Both the position numbers and the translations under genes were made by a program. Of a DNA stretch of 64,000 bases, positions 8,850-16,734 are shown piece after piece (within the stretch, counting starts at the first letter, position 1; every line of letters begins with the position of its first letter). Origin of the DNA: Anaerolineales bacterium. Its GTDB lineage: Bacteria > Chloroflexota > Anaerolineae > Anaerolineales > Villigracilaceae. The stretch spans positions 1 through 64,000 of the forward strand of contig JAUXUL010000045.1 in assembly GCA_030680795.1 (NCBI GenBank), in the 5' to 3' direction. The notes under the pieces were generated by a model. The model had not been told where the DNA came from and made no database searches. It was given only the letters and a program-made list of their open reading frames with translations.

Positions 8850-8900
8850 TAGTGGAGTGTGTCATATTAACTTGTGTTTAATGTCACATATAATTGGGTG

Positions 8901-8906
8901 TATAAT
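8901..8906 (+). promoter_or_regulatory. -10 box of the XRE-cupin regulator
   Basis: A consensus TATAAT lies 37 bp upstream of the ATG at 8943. No good -35 box is visible at 16-18 bp (the hexamer there is TTAATG). It lies in the divergent gap shared with the ArsR gene. Confidence 0.45.
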
Positions 8907-8942
8907 TTGGGGAGTTGTAGTCGAATTACAAAAGGAGATCTT

Positions 8943-9554
8943 ATGGAATCTTTTGTACGTGAAGCAGCTTCAGTAGATGTAGCCTCAAGTTTGCGCGAAT
9001 TGCGCGAGGCGCGCGGCATATCCATGCGCACACTCGCCACCAAAAGCGGACTCTCTGCCAACGCATTAAGCATGATCGAGCGCGGGAAGACTTCGCCTTC
9101 GGTAAGCACCTTATATAAATTAGCAGATGCATTGGGAGTTTCGATCACAGCTTTCTTTGGCGCCGAGACTGAAAAAAAGCAGATCGTTTTTCTGAAATCA
9201 GATGAACGCACGCGTGTGTCTTTCACGCGCGGCGTGTTCGAGGCATTGGGTGGGGAGCAGTTCTCTGGCCGCGCGGAGCCTTTTATGCTCACGCTCGAGA
9301 GTGGCTCATCCAGTGGGCCGCATAACATGTTTCATACGGGGCATGAATTTGTGTTTTGTTTACGAGGTCAGTTGGAATATTATGTGGAGAAACAGATCTT
9401 TCTGCTTTCTGCTGGAGATAGTTTGTTATTTGCCTCCAAACTTCAACATCGCTGGAAGAATCCTTCAAAGAATGTAACGAATGCGCTGATCATTATTTCA
9501 GGCTTTGCAGAAGGCGAACAGCCGCACGCGATGCACTGGAAAAAAGGGGAGTGA
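8943..9554 (+). CDS. XRE-family regulator with C-terminal cupin domain
   Basis: 203 residues. Residues about 15-70 are an XRE helix-turn-helix (LRELREARGISMRTLATKSG, LSMIERGKTSPSVSTLYKLA). Residues about 120-195 are a small cupin beta-barrel (HTGHEFVFCLRGQLEYYVEK, LSAGDSLLF, HRWKNPS). This is the common architecture of PuuR/SutR-like regulators, which sense a small ligand in the cupin pocket. The ATG at 8943 has AGGAG 6 bp upstream; the longer frame back to 8874 is not needed. It is divergent from the ArsR operon and followed by a terminator. SutR-type members control sulfur use, which would fit the neighbours, but this is only suggestive. Confidence 0.85.
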   Translation: MESFVREAASVDVASSLRELREARGISMRTLATKSGLSANALSMIERGKTSPSVSTLYKLADALGVSITAFFGAETEKKQIVFLKSDERTRVSFTRGVFEALGGEQFSGRAEPFMLTLESGSSSGPHNMFHTGHEFVFCLRGQLEYYVEKQIFLLSAGDSLLFASKLQHRWKNPSKNVTNALIIISGFAEGEQPHAMHWKKGE

Positions 9555-9576
9555 GGGAAAGGATGAAGGATGAAAA

Positions 9577-9608
9577 AAAGACGCCTATCCAAAATGGATG
9601 GCGTCTTT
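9577..9608. terminator. Bidirectional intrinsic terminator
   Basis: AAAGACGCC...GGCGTCTTT with an ATCC/GGAT inner stem forms a hairpin between the plus-strand regulator ending at 9554 and the minus-strand DUF59 gene ending at 9652. A and T tracts on both sides suit both strands. Confidence 0.8.
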
Positions 9609-9651
9609 CGTTTTGACAATCTAACTATTCAACTAACAACTATAAAACTAA

Positions 9652-9999
9652 CTATGCGTACATTCCCCAGTCCAGCGCGGAGGGGTCTTCCATCATCGAG
9701 AAGTCCCACATATCCATGCCCATTTCAATATTGACAGGCATGTTCATTCCTTCCACGGCTTTGGCTTTGGTCATTTCGATCATGGCGGGGCCGTAGGGGC
9801 AGAAGGGTGTGGTCAGGATCATCTTGACGTGGCCGATGCCGTTCTCGATTTCAACTTCGCGGATCAAGCCTAACTGGATAATGTTCATCCCGATCTCGGG
9901 ATCGATCACCTCGGATAGTTTCGCGCGGACTTCCTGTACTCGTTCGGGGTGTGTTTGGTGGAGAGTCCACTGGATTTCTTTTACTTCAGTCTCTGCCAT
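9652..9999 (-). CDS. MIP18/DUF59-family Fe-S cluster assembly protein (SufT-like)
   Basis: 115 residues of the MIP18 (DUF59) family. DPEIGMNIIQLGLIREVEIE carries the DPE signature, and TTPFCPYGPAMIEMTKAKAV carries the conserved cysteine. SufT and PaaD proteins of this family help mature or deliver Fe-S clusters. The C-terminus (DMWDFSMMEDPSALDWGMYA) is a Met/Trp-rich tail often found in stand-alone members. It starts 16 bp after sufR on the same strand, so the two are almost certainly co-transcribed from the divergent suf promoter region. This places it in the Fe-S assembly regulon rather than in phenylacetate metabolism. Confidence 0.82.
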   Translation of the reverse strand: MAETEVKEIQWTLHQTHPERVQEVRAKLSEVIDPEIGMNIIQLGLIREVEIENGIGHVKMILTTPFCPYGPAMIEMTKAKAVEGMNMPVNIEMGMDMWDFSMMEDPSALDWGMYA

Positions 10000-10015
10000 T
10001 TTGGCTCCTTGTTCT

Positions 10016-10639
10016 TTAGTCTTTTACCTCAGCAGGTTGGATGACATACGTACAATGAGCGGCGCCGCTCAAAATGCACTGTACTTTATTTGCGGGTAAT
10101 GCCAGCATTTTGGAAATTAAGGTTTGGTCAACTGTGCATACCTCAGGATGGGCAATTCCAATTTGATAATATGGGCACGAAATTTCGTGGATCTGATATT
10201 GCCCGTCTTTCTTTTCCCATTCCACAGTAAAGCCTTCGCGTCCCAACATATCTTTGACGAAGTCAAGCCGTTCTTCCATACTAAGTCCCTGCATATCTTT
10301 GGAATATTGGCCGGCGAGATCTTCCCCGATCTGGTTGAACAACTTTGCCACGACAGGTCCTGGCATGGTGTCTTTCATCTGGGAGAGCAGCCGTGTGGTG
10401 AGTTGCATGTAGCGTGTGGGGAAGCGTTCCATGCCTTCATCAGTCAGGACGTAAACCAGGCGTGGGCGCCCCACACCGTGGCGTTCCTCATGGCCTTCAA
10501 CCAGCCCTTCCATTTGGAGATTGGTGATGTGATGTCGTACAGAAATAGGGTTAATGCCCACAGCCTCAGCCAGGGAATTAATAGCCGAGCGAGGTTTGTG
10601 TAATAAGGTTTGTAAAATCCTGTCACGCGTTGATTTCAT
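10016..10639 (-). CDS. sufR: SufR-type Fe-S cluster-sensing repressor
   Basis: 207 residues. The N-terminal winged helix is NSLAEAVGINPISVRHHITN, with wing GVGRPRLVYVLTDEG. The C-terminal sensor has cysteines at 155, 168, 188 and 196. The spacing 155-168-196 (13 and 28 residues apart) equals that of the cluster-binding cysteines I recall for cyanobacterial SufR, so a [4Fe-4S] or [2Fe-2S] ligand set appears intact. Such proteins repress suf when clusters are plentiful. The gene diverges from sufC across a 279-bp region with a perfect inverted repeat over both -35 boxes. Its own promoter places the transcription start at, or within a base or two of, the ATG, and no SD is seen, so the mRNA looks leaderless. 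Confidence 0.88.
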   Translation of the reverse strand: MKSTRDRILQTLLHKPRSAINSLAEAVGINPISVRHHITNLQMEGLVEGHEERHGVGRPRLVYVLTDEGMERFPTRYMQLTTRLLSQMKDTMPGPVVAKLFNQIGEDLAGQYSKDMQGLSMEERLDFVKDMLGREGFTVEWEKKDGQYQIHEISCPYYQIGIAHPEVCTVDQTLISKMLALPANKVQCILSGAAHCTYVIQPAEVKD

Positions 10640-10645
10640 ACAATG

Positions 10646-10674
10646 AGTATAACCAAGTCACCAAAGTTTGTCAA
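10646..10674 (-). promoter_or_regulatory. sufR promoter
   Basis: On the minus strand TTGACA (10674-10669) and TATACT (10651-10646) are separated by exactly 17 bp. The expected start point, 6-8 bases after the -10 box, is about 10639-10640, which coincides with the sufR ATG (10639-10637). The -35 lies in the left arm of the inverted repeat. Confidence 0.75.
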
Positions 10675-10706
10675 TATACTAGAAAAATATCATAAATATT
10701 GACAAA
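10667..10706. promoter_or_regulatory. Probable SufR operator: perfect 11-bp inverted repeat
   Basis: TTTGTCAATAT (10667-10677) and ATATTGACAAA (10696-10706) are perfect inverted repeats separated by 18 bp. Each arm contains the TTGACA -35 box of one of the two divergent promoters, so one bound dimer (or one dimer per arm) could shut both. The sequence differs from the CAAC-N6-GTTG site described in cyanobacteria. Assignment to SufR rests on position and symmetry. Confidence 0.7.
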
Positions 10707-10727
10707 TCCCCCCAGCCCTGCTATAAT
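10699..10727 (+). promoter_or_regulatory. sufCBD promoter, perfect sigma-70 consensus
   Basis: TTGACA (10699-10704), a 17-bp spacer and TATAAT (10722-10727) form an exact consensus promoter. The -35 is inside the right arm of the operator. Transcription would start near 10734, leaving about 185 nt of leader before sufC. Confidence 0.85.
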
Positions 10728-10733
10728 GCAATA

Positions 10734-10918
10734 ATTCTGACGTATGAAACTCCGCTTTCCGCAAATTTTTACCTTTTTTCAGCGCGATCTGCCTGATCCG
10801 CGGAGGAAAAAAACCATACGTGAGAATTGCAAACTATTATGCCACAGAATTGCGGAGTGCCACAAAGCGGTAGTAAAAACACCAGCAAAGGCTTAATTTT
10901 GAGGAGTTAATATAGAGA
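10734..10918 (+). other. Structured 5' leader of the suf mRNA
   Basis: The roughly 185-nt untranslated leader can form a nested long-range helix: ACGTATG (10740-10746) with CATACGT (10815-10821), and CTCCGC (10750-10755) with GCGGAG (10800-10805). AGAATTGC then occurs twice (10823-10830 and 10847-10854). The sufC SD (GAGGAG at 10901) is outside the helix. No known riboswitch class was recognised. Confidence 0.45.
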
Positions 10919-11710
10919 ATGTCGCAACTTGAGATCAAAAACCTCCATGTTAGTATCGAAGACAAGGAAATTCTAAAGGGACTTTCACTCACGATCAATC
11001 AGAGTGAAATCCATGCAATCATGGGACCAAATGGTACTGGCAAGTCCACTCTGGCTTACACCTTGATGGGCCATCCCAATTACACCGTCACAGAGGGTGA
11101 GATCATCTTTAAAGGAAAGAACGTTCTTAAGTTGGAGCCTGACGAACGATCCCGCGCGGGAATTTTTCTTGCATTCCAGTACCCCGTTGCCATCCCTGGT
11201 GTTTCCGTCGCCAATTTCTTGCGCACAGCCATCAATTCCCGCCGCCGCGCGGCAAACCCTGAAGATAAAGGCATGCCCATCCCCGAATTCCGAAAGATGC
11301 TCAAGGATAAGATGGACATGCTCAAGATGGATCACAGCTTTGCGGGTCGCTATCTCAATGACGGTTTCTCCGGCGGCGAAAAGAAGCGCGCTGAAATTTT
11401 GCAATTGGCAACCTTAAAACCAGAGATTGCCATCCTGGATGAAACCGACTCAGGTTTGGACATTGACGCCCTTCGTATCGTTGCAGAAGGTGTCAACGCT
11501 CTTTCCGGACCCGAACTGGGCGTGCTCGTTATCACACATTATCAACGCCTGTTGAATTACATCAAACCTAACTTTGTCCATATTATGTTGGATGGGCGCA
11601 TTGTTGAATCGGGTGGAGCCGACCTGGCCCTGCATCTCGAAGATCAGGGCTACGACTGGGTGCGCGAGAAATACGACGCTGTGCCCGAAGGGGAAGAGGC
11701 TACGGCTTGA
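10919..11710 (+). CDS. sufC: Fe-S cluster assembly ATPase SufC
   Basis: A 263-residue ABC ATPase. Walker A is GPNGTGKST, followed by Q-loop [11 protein letters not shown], signature [14 protein letters not shown], Walker [16 protein letters not shown] and H-switch [11 protein letters not shown]. The FLAFQYP and [10 protein letters not shown] forms are specific to SufC rather than transport ATPases. SufC powers the SufBCD scaffold that builds [4Fe-4S] clusters in the cytoplasm. GAGGAG lies upstream of the ATG. It is the first gene of the sufCBD operon, under the consensus promoter at 10699-10727, and sufB follows after 85 bp. Confidence 0.97.
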   Translation: MSQLEIKNLHVSIEDKEILKGLSLTINQSEIHAIMGPNGTGKSTLAYTLMGHPNYTVTEGEIIFKGKNVLKLEPDERSRAGIFLAFQYPVAIPGVSVANFLRTAINSRRRAANPEDKGMPIPEFRKMLKDKMDMLKMDHSFAGRYLNDGFSGGEKKRAEILQLATLKPEIAILDETDSGLDIDALRIVAEGVNALSGPELGVLVITHYQRLLNYIKPNFVHIMLDGRIVESGGADLALHLEDQGYDWVREKYDAVPEGEEATA

Positions 11711-11795
11711 TATCCTGCAATAATGGGCGCTCGGTTGGCACTTATACCTTAGAGTCCCTTTGTCCTTACTGTTAGATTAAAACCAGGAGATTCCG

Positions 11796-13220
11796 ATGAC
11801 TGAAGAAATAATAACCGAAGATACCAAGCTCCTTGAGGAAATTGGCGATTACAAATACGGCTTTCATGATCGCGACGATAATTACATATTCAAATCCGAA
11901 CGCGGATTAAGCCGCGAGGTGGTTGAAAACATTTCACGCATGAAGGCTGAACCGCAATGGATGCTTGATTTCCGCCTTAAGGCGCTTGAGCATTATTTGG
12001 CGCGGCCCATGCCAAATTGGGGACCAAATCTCGACGAGATAGACTTTGATAATATTTTTTACTACGTCAAGCCGACTGAGAAGAGCGAAAAATCATGGGA
12101 CAATGTCCCTGATGATATCAAGAATACCTTCAACAAATTAGGTATCCCCGAAGCTGAACAAAAGTTTTTGGCGGGTGTGGGCGCACAATACGAATCCGAA
12201 ATGGTCTATCATTCCATTTTGGAACACCTCGAAAAGCAAGGTGTCATCTTTCTTTCCATCGAAGACGGCTTGAAGCAATACCCCGACCTCTTCAGGGAAT
12301 ATTTTGGCACAGTCATTCCGCCGGAAGATAATAAGTTTGCCGCACTCAACTCTGCCGTTTGGTCTGGCGGCTCATTTGTTTATATCCCCAAAGGTGTAAA
12401 AGTGGATTTACCTCTGCAGGCTTATTTCCGGTTGAATACTGCCAACGTTGGCCAGTTCGAACGCACCCTCATCATTGTGGATGAAGGCGCGTCTGTGCAC
12501 TACGTTGAAGGCTGTACCGCTCCGCAGTACACGACCAACTCCTTTCATAGCGGCGTCATCGAGATTATCGTGAAAAAGGGCGCGCGTTCCCGTTATTCCA
12601 CCATTCAAAACTGGTCAACCAATGTATTCAATCTCGTCACCCAGCGTGCCAAGGTTTTTGCTAATGCCACGCACGAATGGGTGGATGCGAACCTTGGCTC
12701 GAAACTAACCATGAAATATCCATCCTGCTATTTGATGGAATCGGGCGCCCACGGCGAAATGCTTTCAATGGCGTTTGCGGGCCCGGGGCAGATCCAGGAT
12801 GCTGGTTCAAAGATGATGCATTTTGCGCCCAATACCACCAGCAAGATCACATCCAAATCCATCAGCAAAGGCGGCGGCCGCGCCTCCTATCGCGGCATGG
12901 TTAAGGTCTACAAAGGCGCGAAGGGTGTCAAATCCAACGTGGTTTGCGATGCGCTCTTGCTTGACCCTAAATCGCGCTCAGATACATACCCGACCATCGA
13001 AATTGACGAAGACGATGTCACCATCGGCCACGAAGCCTCCGTCAGCAAGGTGGGTGAGGAGCAACTCTTCTACTTAAAGTCCCGCGGCCTGAGCGAAGAA
13101 GAAGCCACTACCATGGTGGTCTCAGGCTTCATTGAGCCGCTCATCAAAGAATTGCCGATGGAATACGCGGTCGAAATGAATAGGTTAATTCAACTACAAA
13201 TGGAAGGATCGATAGGATAA
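11796..13220 (+). CDS. sufB: Fe-S cluster assembly scaffold protein SufB
   Basis: 474 residues, full length for SufB. Characteristic stretches are [20 protein letters not shown] at the N-terminus, the beta-helix core with [20 protein letters not shown], and the C-terminal [19 protein letters not shown] with [13 protein letters not shown]. SufB holds the nascent cluster together with SufC2 and SufD. It has an AGGAG SD. The gene ends at 13220, directly followed by a palindromic repeat that separates it from sufD. Confidence 0.97.
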   Translation: MTEEIITEDTKLLEEIGDYKYGFHDRDDNYIFKSERGLSREVVENISRMKAEPQWMLDFRLKALEHYLARPMPNWGPNLDEIDFDNIFYYVKPTEKSEKSWDNVPDDIKNTFNKLGIPEAEQKFLAGVGAQYESEMVYHSILEHLEKQGVIFLSIEDGLKQYPDLFREYFGTVIPPEDNKFAALNSAVWSGGSFVYIPKGVKVDLPLQAYFRLNTANVGQFERTLIIVDEGASVHYVEGCTAPQYTTNSFHSGVIEIIVKKGARSRYSTIQNWSTNVFNLVTQRAKVFANATHEWVDANLGSKLTMKYPSCYLMESGAHGEMLSMAFAGPGQIQDAGSKMMHFAPNTTSKITSKSISKGGGRASYRGMVKVYKGAKGVKSNVVCDALLLDPKSRSDTYPTIEIDEDDVTIGHEASVSKVGEEQLFYLKSRGLSEEEATTMVVSGFIEPLIKELPMEYAVEMNRLIQLQMEGSIG

Positions 13221-13221
13221 T

Positions 13222-13315
13222 CGTCATTGCGAGGAAGGCGCTTGCTCTTCCGACGATGCAATCTCAACTACCATTGTTGGAGATTGCTTCGGGCAACGAA
13301 CGCCCTCGCAATGAC
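13222..13315. repeat. Palindromic intergenic repeat, copy 2 (MITE/REP-like)
   Basis: Second copy of the unit at 4134-4232. It begins CGTCATTGCGAGGAAGGCG and ends CGCCCTCGCAATGACA, with inner inverted words GATGCAATCTC and GGAGATTGCTTCGGGC. It is wedged between the sufB stop codon (13220) and the start of sufD, and its right end supplies an in-frame ATG (13311). Confidence 0.8.
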
Positions 13316-13322
13316 ATATGAG

Positions 13323-14666
13323 ATGATTATGCAAGAGAAACCCAAAGTATCTGTTACTCGCACAAGACGCGGATCTGCCGCAAAGGAATTTTCCTTCACT
13401 CAGGCAGATGTTCCCGCTTCAAGCAGAGATCTCGCTTCTTTCCGCGCCTCAGCCTGGGACGCTTTCAAGAAGTTTTCCCTGCCCGTTACCACAGACGAAG
13501 CCTGGCGCCGCACTGATTTGCGTTTGTTACCCGCGTCCGATTTCAAACTTCCCAAAGAAGGCGCATTTGAAGATTTACCAGTTGTACCTGAAGATTTGCT
13601 CGAGCCATTAACTGGCGAACAACATGGTGGACAGATCACCCTGCTCCCTGGCGGTTCACAGATCCAATTGGATGAAACCCTTGCCAAGCAGGGCGTGATC
13701 TTCACTGATTTCCGCACCGCCGAAAAGGATCATGCCGACCTGCTCGCGAGTCTGATTGGTCAAATCGTGAAGCCTGGTGATGGCAAATTTGCCGCGCTTG
13801 CTTCTGCTTTGGCGCAAAACGGTGTCTTGCTCTACGTTCCAAAAAATGTGCAGGTGGAAAACCCACTGCACTCCGTCCTTTGGGGTCCCGGCGGCGAACT
13901 CGCGCATTGCTCACACTTGATTGTCTTTGTAGATAACGGCGCTTCTGTAACTTATGTTCATGAAGCCGCCTCACCGAATGAGACCGGCCATGCCATGCAC
14001 GCGGGTGTGGTTGAACTTCATATAGGTGAAAATGCAAACCTGCGCTTTGTGGAATTGCAATCCTGGGGACGCCATGTCTGGAATTTTTCGCACGAGCGCG
14101 CTCGTGTGGAACGCGGCGGCAATCTCGACTGGATCTTCGGCGCAGTCGGTTCACGCCTGACCAAGAACTTCTCCGACCTCGACCTGGCCGGAGAAGGAGC
14201 GCAGGGACGCATGTCAGGTTTCTACTTCACTGACGATACCCAGCACCTTGACCACGATACGCAGCAGAATCACTTTGCGCCGCATACCACCAGCGATCTG
14301 CTTTTCAAGGGCGCGTTAAAAGGAAAGAGCCGTTCCGTGTGGCAGGGTATGATCTACGTCGCTCCCGGCGCACAGAAAACAGACGGTTACCAGGCCAACC
14401 GCAACCTTGTCCTGGACGACCAGGCGCGCGCAGATTCGATCCCTGGACTAGAAATCCTGGCAGACGATGTCCGCTGTACCCATGGTGCTACAGTGGGTAA
14501 ACTAGAACAGGAACCGCTCTTCTATCTTAAGAGCCGCGGCATTCCTCAACGAGAAGCGGAACAATTGGTTGTTGAAGGCTTCTTCGACCCAATCATGCAG
14601 CGTATCCCGTTCGAAGGTGTGCGTGAAAGATTCCAACAGGCCATTCAGGATAAGTTGTCAGCGTAA
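13323..14666 (+). CDS. sufD: Fe-S cluster assembly protein SufD
   Basis: About 447 residues, paralogous to SufB. It shows LIVFVDNGASVTYVHEAASP, the C-terminal core TDGYQANRNLVLDDQARADS, the conserved histidine in CTHGATVGKL, and FYLKSRGIPQREAEQLVVEG. SufD partners SufB and SufC for iron entry and cluster assembly. The start is uncertain. The frame continues upstream through the palindromic repeat to 13227, but translated repeat is not credible as N-terminus. ATGs at 13311 (inside the repeat end), 13323 and 13329 are all possible, and none has a strong SD. I chose 13323, the first ATG outside the repeat. Confidence 0.93.
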   Translation: MIMQEKPKVSVTRTRRGSAAKEFSFTQADVPASSRDLASFRASAWDAFKKFSLPVTTDEAWRRTDLRLLPASDFKLPKEGAFEDLPVVPEDLLEPLTGEQHGGQITLLPGGSQIQLDETLAKQGVIFTDFRTAEKDHADLLASLIGQIVKPGDGKFAALASALAQNGVLLYVPKNVQVENPLHSVLWGPGGELAHCSHLIVFVDNGASVTYVHEAASPNETGHAMHAGVVELHIGENANLRFVELQSWGRHVWNFSHERARVERGGNLDWIFGAVGSRLTKNFSDLDLAGEGAQGRMSGFYFTDDTQHLDHDTQQNHFAPHTTSDLLFKGALKGKSRSVWQGMIYVAPGAQKTDGYQANRNLVLDDQARADSIPGLEILADDVRCTHGATVGKLEQEPLFYLKSRGIPQREAEQLVVEGFFDPIMQRIPFEGVRERFQQAIQDKLSA

Positions 14667-14747
14667 GACCAAGTCCATTGGTCGGGAGCGTGTCACAGTT
14701 AATTAAGAGGCGGAGGGCGTCTCTACATTCAAGATAGGATGTGAGTT

Positions 14748-15428
14748 ATGGTAGTCAAAACAAAAGCGAAACCCAAACCAAAACCAAAACCCAAACCAAA
14801 ACCGAAATCCAAACCGAAGTCAAAAACAAAAGTGAAGGTAAAGGCATCAGTCAGATCAAAGGTGGCGGTAAAGGCAAAGCCTGCCAGAAAATTAACCTCC
14901 AAGCCAAAAGTAAAGGCAAAGATTTTGAAAAAAGCGATCGCAAAACCTGGTGGTGTGAAAGCCAGTTCTAAAAACGCATTAGAAGCCAGGGCGCATGCCC
15001 AAGCCATTGTTGAAAAAATACCGAAAAAAACTTCAGTAGGCAAGGCAGTGAAACCCGTCACTTCCGTAGTGAAAAGAGTGGTGTCGCCTTTGGTTGAACG
15101 CCGCAAACCGATCAAGCGTTCCTCGCGTGTAAATCAATTTGCCTTCATGAAAGCGCCCGGACTTGACCATGCTTTTGAGGTGGGCGGCGCGGTTGAAGCT
15201 TTTTGTGACCATGAAATAAGTCAAGAGCGGATCCGTGGCTGGTTGAAAGGCGTTGTAGTGCAGGTGGATAATAAAATGGTGGCGGTACAGTTCCGCTCGA
15301 ATGTTTATCTCACCGAGGGCTGGATGGTGCCTGATCGAATCCTTTGGTATCCAGTGGGTTCAAAACATATTCGCGCTGTGCCGGGCAAGAAATCAGCGGT
15401 GAAAAAAGAATTCATCTATGAATATTAA
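14748..15428 (+). CDS. Histone-H1-like lysine-rich protein with C-terminal SH3/Agenet-like domain
   Basis: 226 residues in two parts. Residues 1-120 are extremely rich in Lys, Pro, Ala, Ser and Val, including a Lys-Pro repeat at residues 7-21, and resemble histone H1 tails and bacterial Hc1/AlgP-like proteins. Residues about 130-226 form a compact domain (QERIRGWLKGVVVQVDNKMV, LTEGWMVPDRILWYP) whose pattern suggests a small beta-barrel of the SH3/Tudor/Agenet kind. A DNA- or RNA-binding role is inferred from the tail. It lies between sufD and sufS, same strand, in the suf cluster, though no link to Fe-S assembly is known. I do not recognise a named family for the C-terminal domain. Confidence 0.75.
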   Translation: MVVKTKAKPKPKPKPKPKPKSKPKSKTKVKVKASVRSKVAVKAKPARKLTSKPKVKAKILKKAIAKPGGVKASSKNALEARAHAQAIVEKIPKKTSVGKAVKPVTSVVKRVVSPLVERRKPIKRSSRVNQFAFMKAPGLDHAFEVGGAVEAFCDHEISQERIRGWLKGVVVQVDNKMVAVQFRSNVYLTEGWMVPDRILWYPVGSKHIRAVPGKKSAVKKEFIYEY

Positions 15429-15450
15429 TGGCGGGTACAGAGGTCTACAC

Positions 15451-15498
15451 GTAAACAAGTAAATACGTGCCTGCCTGTGTGCGTGTTTACTTGTTCAC
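15451..15498. repeat. 17-bp imperfect inverted repeat upstream of sufS
   Basis: GTAAACAAGTAAATACG (15451-15467) and CGTGTTTACTTGTTCAC (15482-15498) pair at 15 of 17 positions around a 14-nt loop, ending 7 bp before the sufS ATG. A related word, ACGTAAACATG, occurs just before the Rieske gene (17157-17167), so this may be a dispersed repeat. A hairpin here would occupy the place where an SD is expected. Confidence 0.6.
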
Positions 15499-15505
15499 AT
15501 ACTCC

Positions 15506-16732
15506 ATGAAACTAAACATAACTGAAATCCGAAAAGATTTTCCAATCCTCGAACGCGAAACCCGCAGGGGCGTACGCGTGATTTATTTGGATTCAACCGC
15601 CACATCGCAAAAGCCCGTGCAAGTTATTGAAGCGATGAATGATTATTACCGCCGCTCGAATGCGAACATCCACCGCGGTGTACACACGCTCGCTGAAGAA
15701 GCCACTTCCATGTATGAAGGCGCGCGCGAAAAGATAGCCAGGTTTGTCAATGCCTGCTCTGCGCGCGAGATCATTTACACACGAAACACGACCGAGTCGA
15801 TCAACCTGGTTGCTTATAGCTGGGCGCGGGCGAATTTGAAAGCAGGCGATTTGGTTATCTTGACCGAGATGGAACATCACAGCAATCTCGTTCCCTGGCA
15901 GATGCTGCAAATGGAACGCGGAGTTGAATTGGATTTCATCCCAGTCACCGAAGATGGATTGCTTGACCTCGAGACATATAAAGCGCTTCTTGACCGCCAC
16001 CCGAAATTGGTCTCGTTTACGCACATGTCCAACGTCCTCGGCACGATCAACCCGGCTGCCGAAATCATTCGTTTGGGACATGAGGCAGGCGCAATGGTGC
16101 TGGTGGATGGGGCGCAATCCGCCCCGCATTTGCAGGTGGATGTCCAGGCGCTTGATGCCGACTTCTACGCATTTTCTGCTCATAAAATGTGCGGACCGAC
16201 GGGCATAGGCGTGTTGTATGGAAAGACAGCCTTCCTTGATTCCATGCCTCCGTTTTTAGGCGGAGGCGATATGATCAAGGAAGTGAAACTGCGTTCGTTC
16301 CGCGCGAATTCTTTGCCGCATAAGTTTGAAGCCGGCACTCCTGCCATTGCAGAAGCAGTCGGATTCGGCGCAGCAGTGGAGTACCTGACCCAGATCGGTA
16401 TGGATAACATTGCCGCGCATGAAAATGAGATCACAGAGTACGCGCTCGAGCGATTGGAAGAAATCCCTGGCGTGAAAATATTTGGTCCCTCGGCGGATAA
16501 AAAAGGCGGAGTGGCGGCTTTTACACTTGAAGGCGTGCATCCCCATGATGTGGCGCAGATACTGGATCAGGATGGGATTGCCGTCCGCGCGGGACATCAT
16601 TGCGCCCAGCCTTTACATGAAAAGTTTGGAATTACTGCTACAAGCCGCGCTTCATTTTATTTGTACAACACAAAAGATGAAGTGGATATGCTGGTGAATG
16701 GGATCTATAAAGTTAAGGAAATGTTTGGATAA
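15506..16732 (+). CDS. sufS: Cysteine desulfurase SufS
   Basis: A 408-residue fold-type I PLP enzyme that removes sulfur from cysteine as enzyme-bound persulfide. Visible are LDSTATSQKP at the N-terminus, NTTESINLVAYSW, the Schiff-base lysine in FSAHKMCGPTGIG, and the persulfide cysteine in RAGHHCAQPLHEKFG on a short extended loop of SufS type. The start at 15506 (MKLNITEIRKDFPILER) matches family N-termini; the upstream frame to 15467 is the inverted repeat. There is no clear SD, because the hairpin at 15451-15498 abuts the ATG. sufU follows 2 bp after the stop. Confidence 0.95.
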   Translation: MKLNITEIRKDFPILERETRRGVRVIYLDSTATSQKPVQVIEAMNDYYRRSNANIHRGVHTLAEEATSMYEGAREKIARFVNACSAREIIYTRNTTESINLVAYSWARANLKAGDLVILTEMEHHSNLVPWQMLQMERGVELDFIPVTEDGLLDLETYKALLDRHPKLVSFTHMSNVLGTINPAAEIIRLGHEAGAMVLVDGAQSAPHLQVDVQALDADFYAFSAHKMCGPTGIGVLYGKTAFLDSMPPFLGGGDMIKEVKLRSFRANSLPHKFEAGTPAIAEAVGFGAAVEYLTQIGMDNIAAHENEITEYALERLEEIPGVKIFGPSADKKGGVAAFTLEGVHPHDVAQILDQDGIAVRAGHHCAQPLHEKFGITATSRASFYLYNTKDEVDMLVNGIYKVKEMFG

Positions 16733-16734
16733 TC

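Noticed and set aside
13227-13322. N-terminal extension of SufD
   Set aside because: It is translation of the palindromic repeat; the family does not have it.
14729-15115. A 128-codon minus-strand frame rich in Phe, Ala and Leu opposite the histone-like gene
   Set aside because: Its composition is the complement of the Lys-Pro repeats (AAA/CCA codons read as TTT/TGG), and there is no SD. It is a shadow of the real gene.
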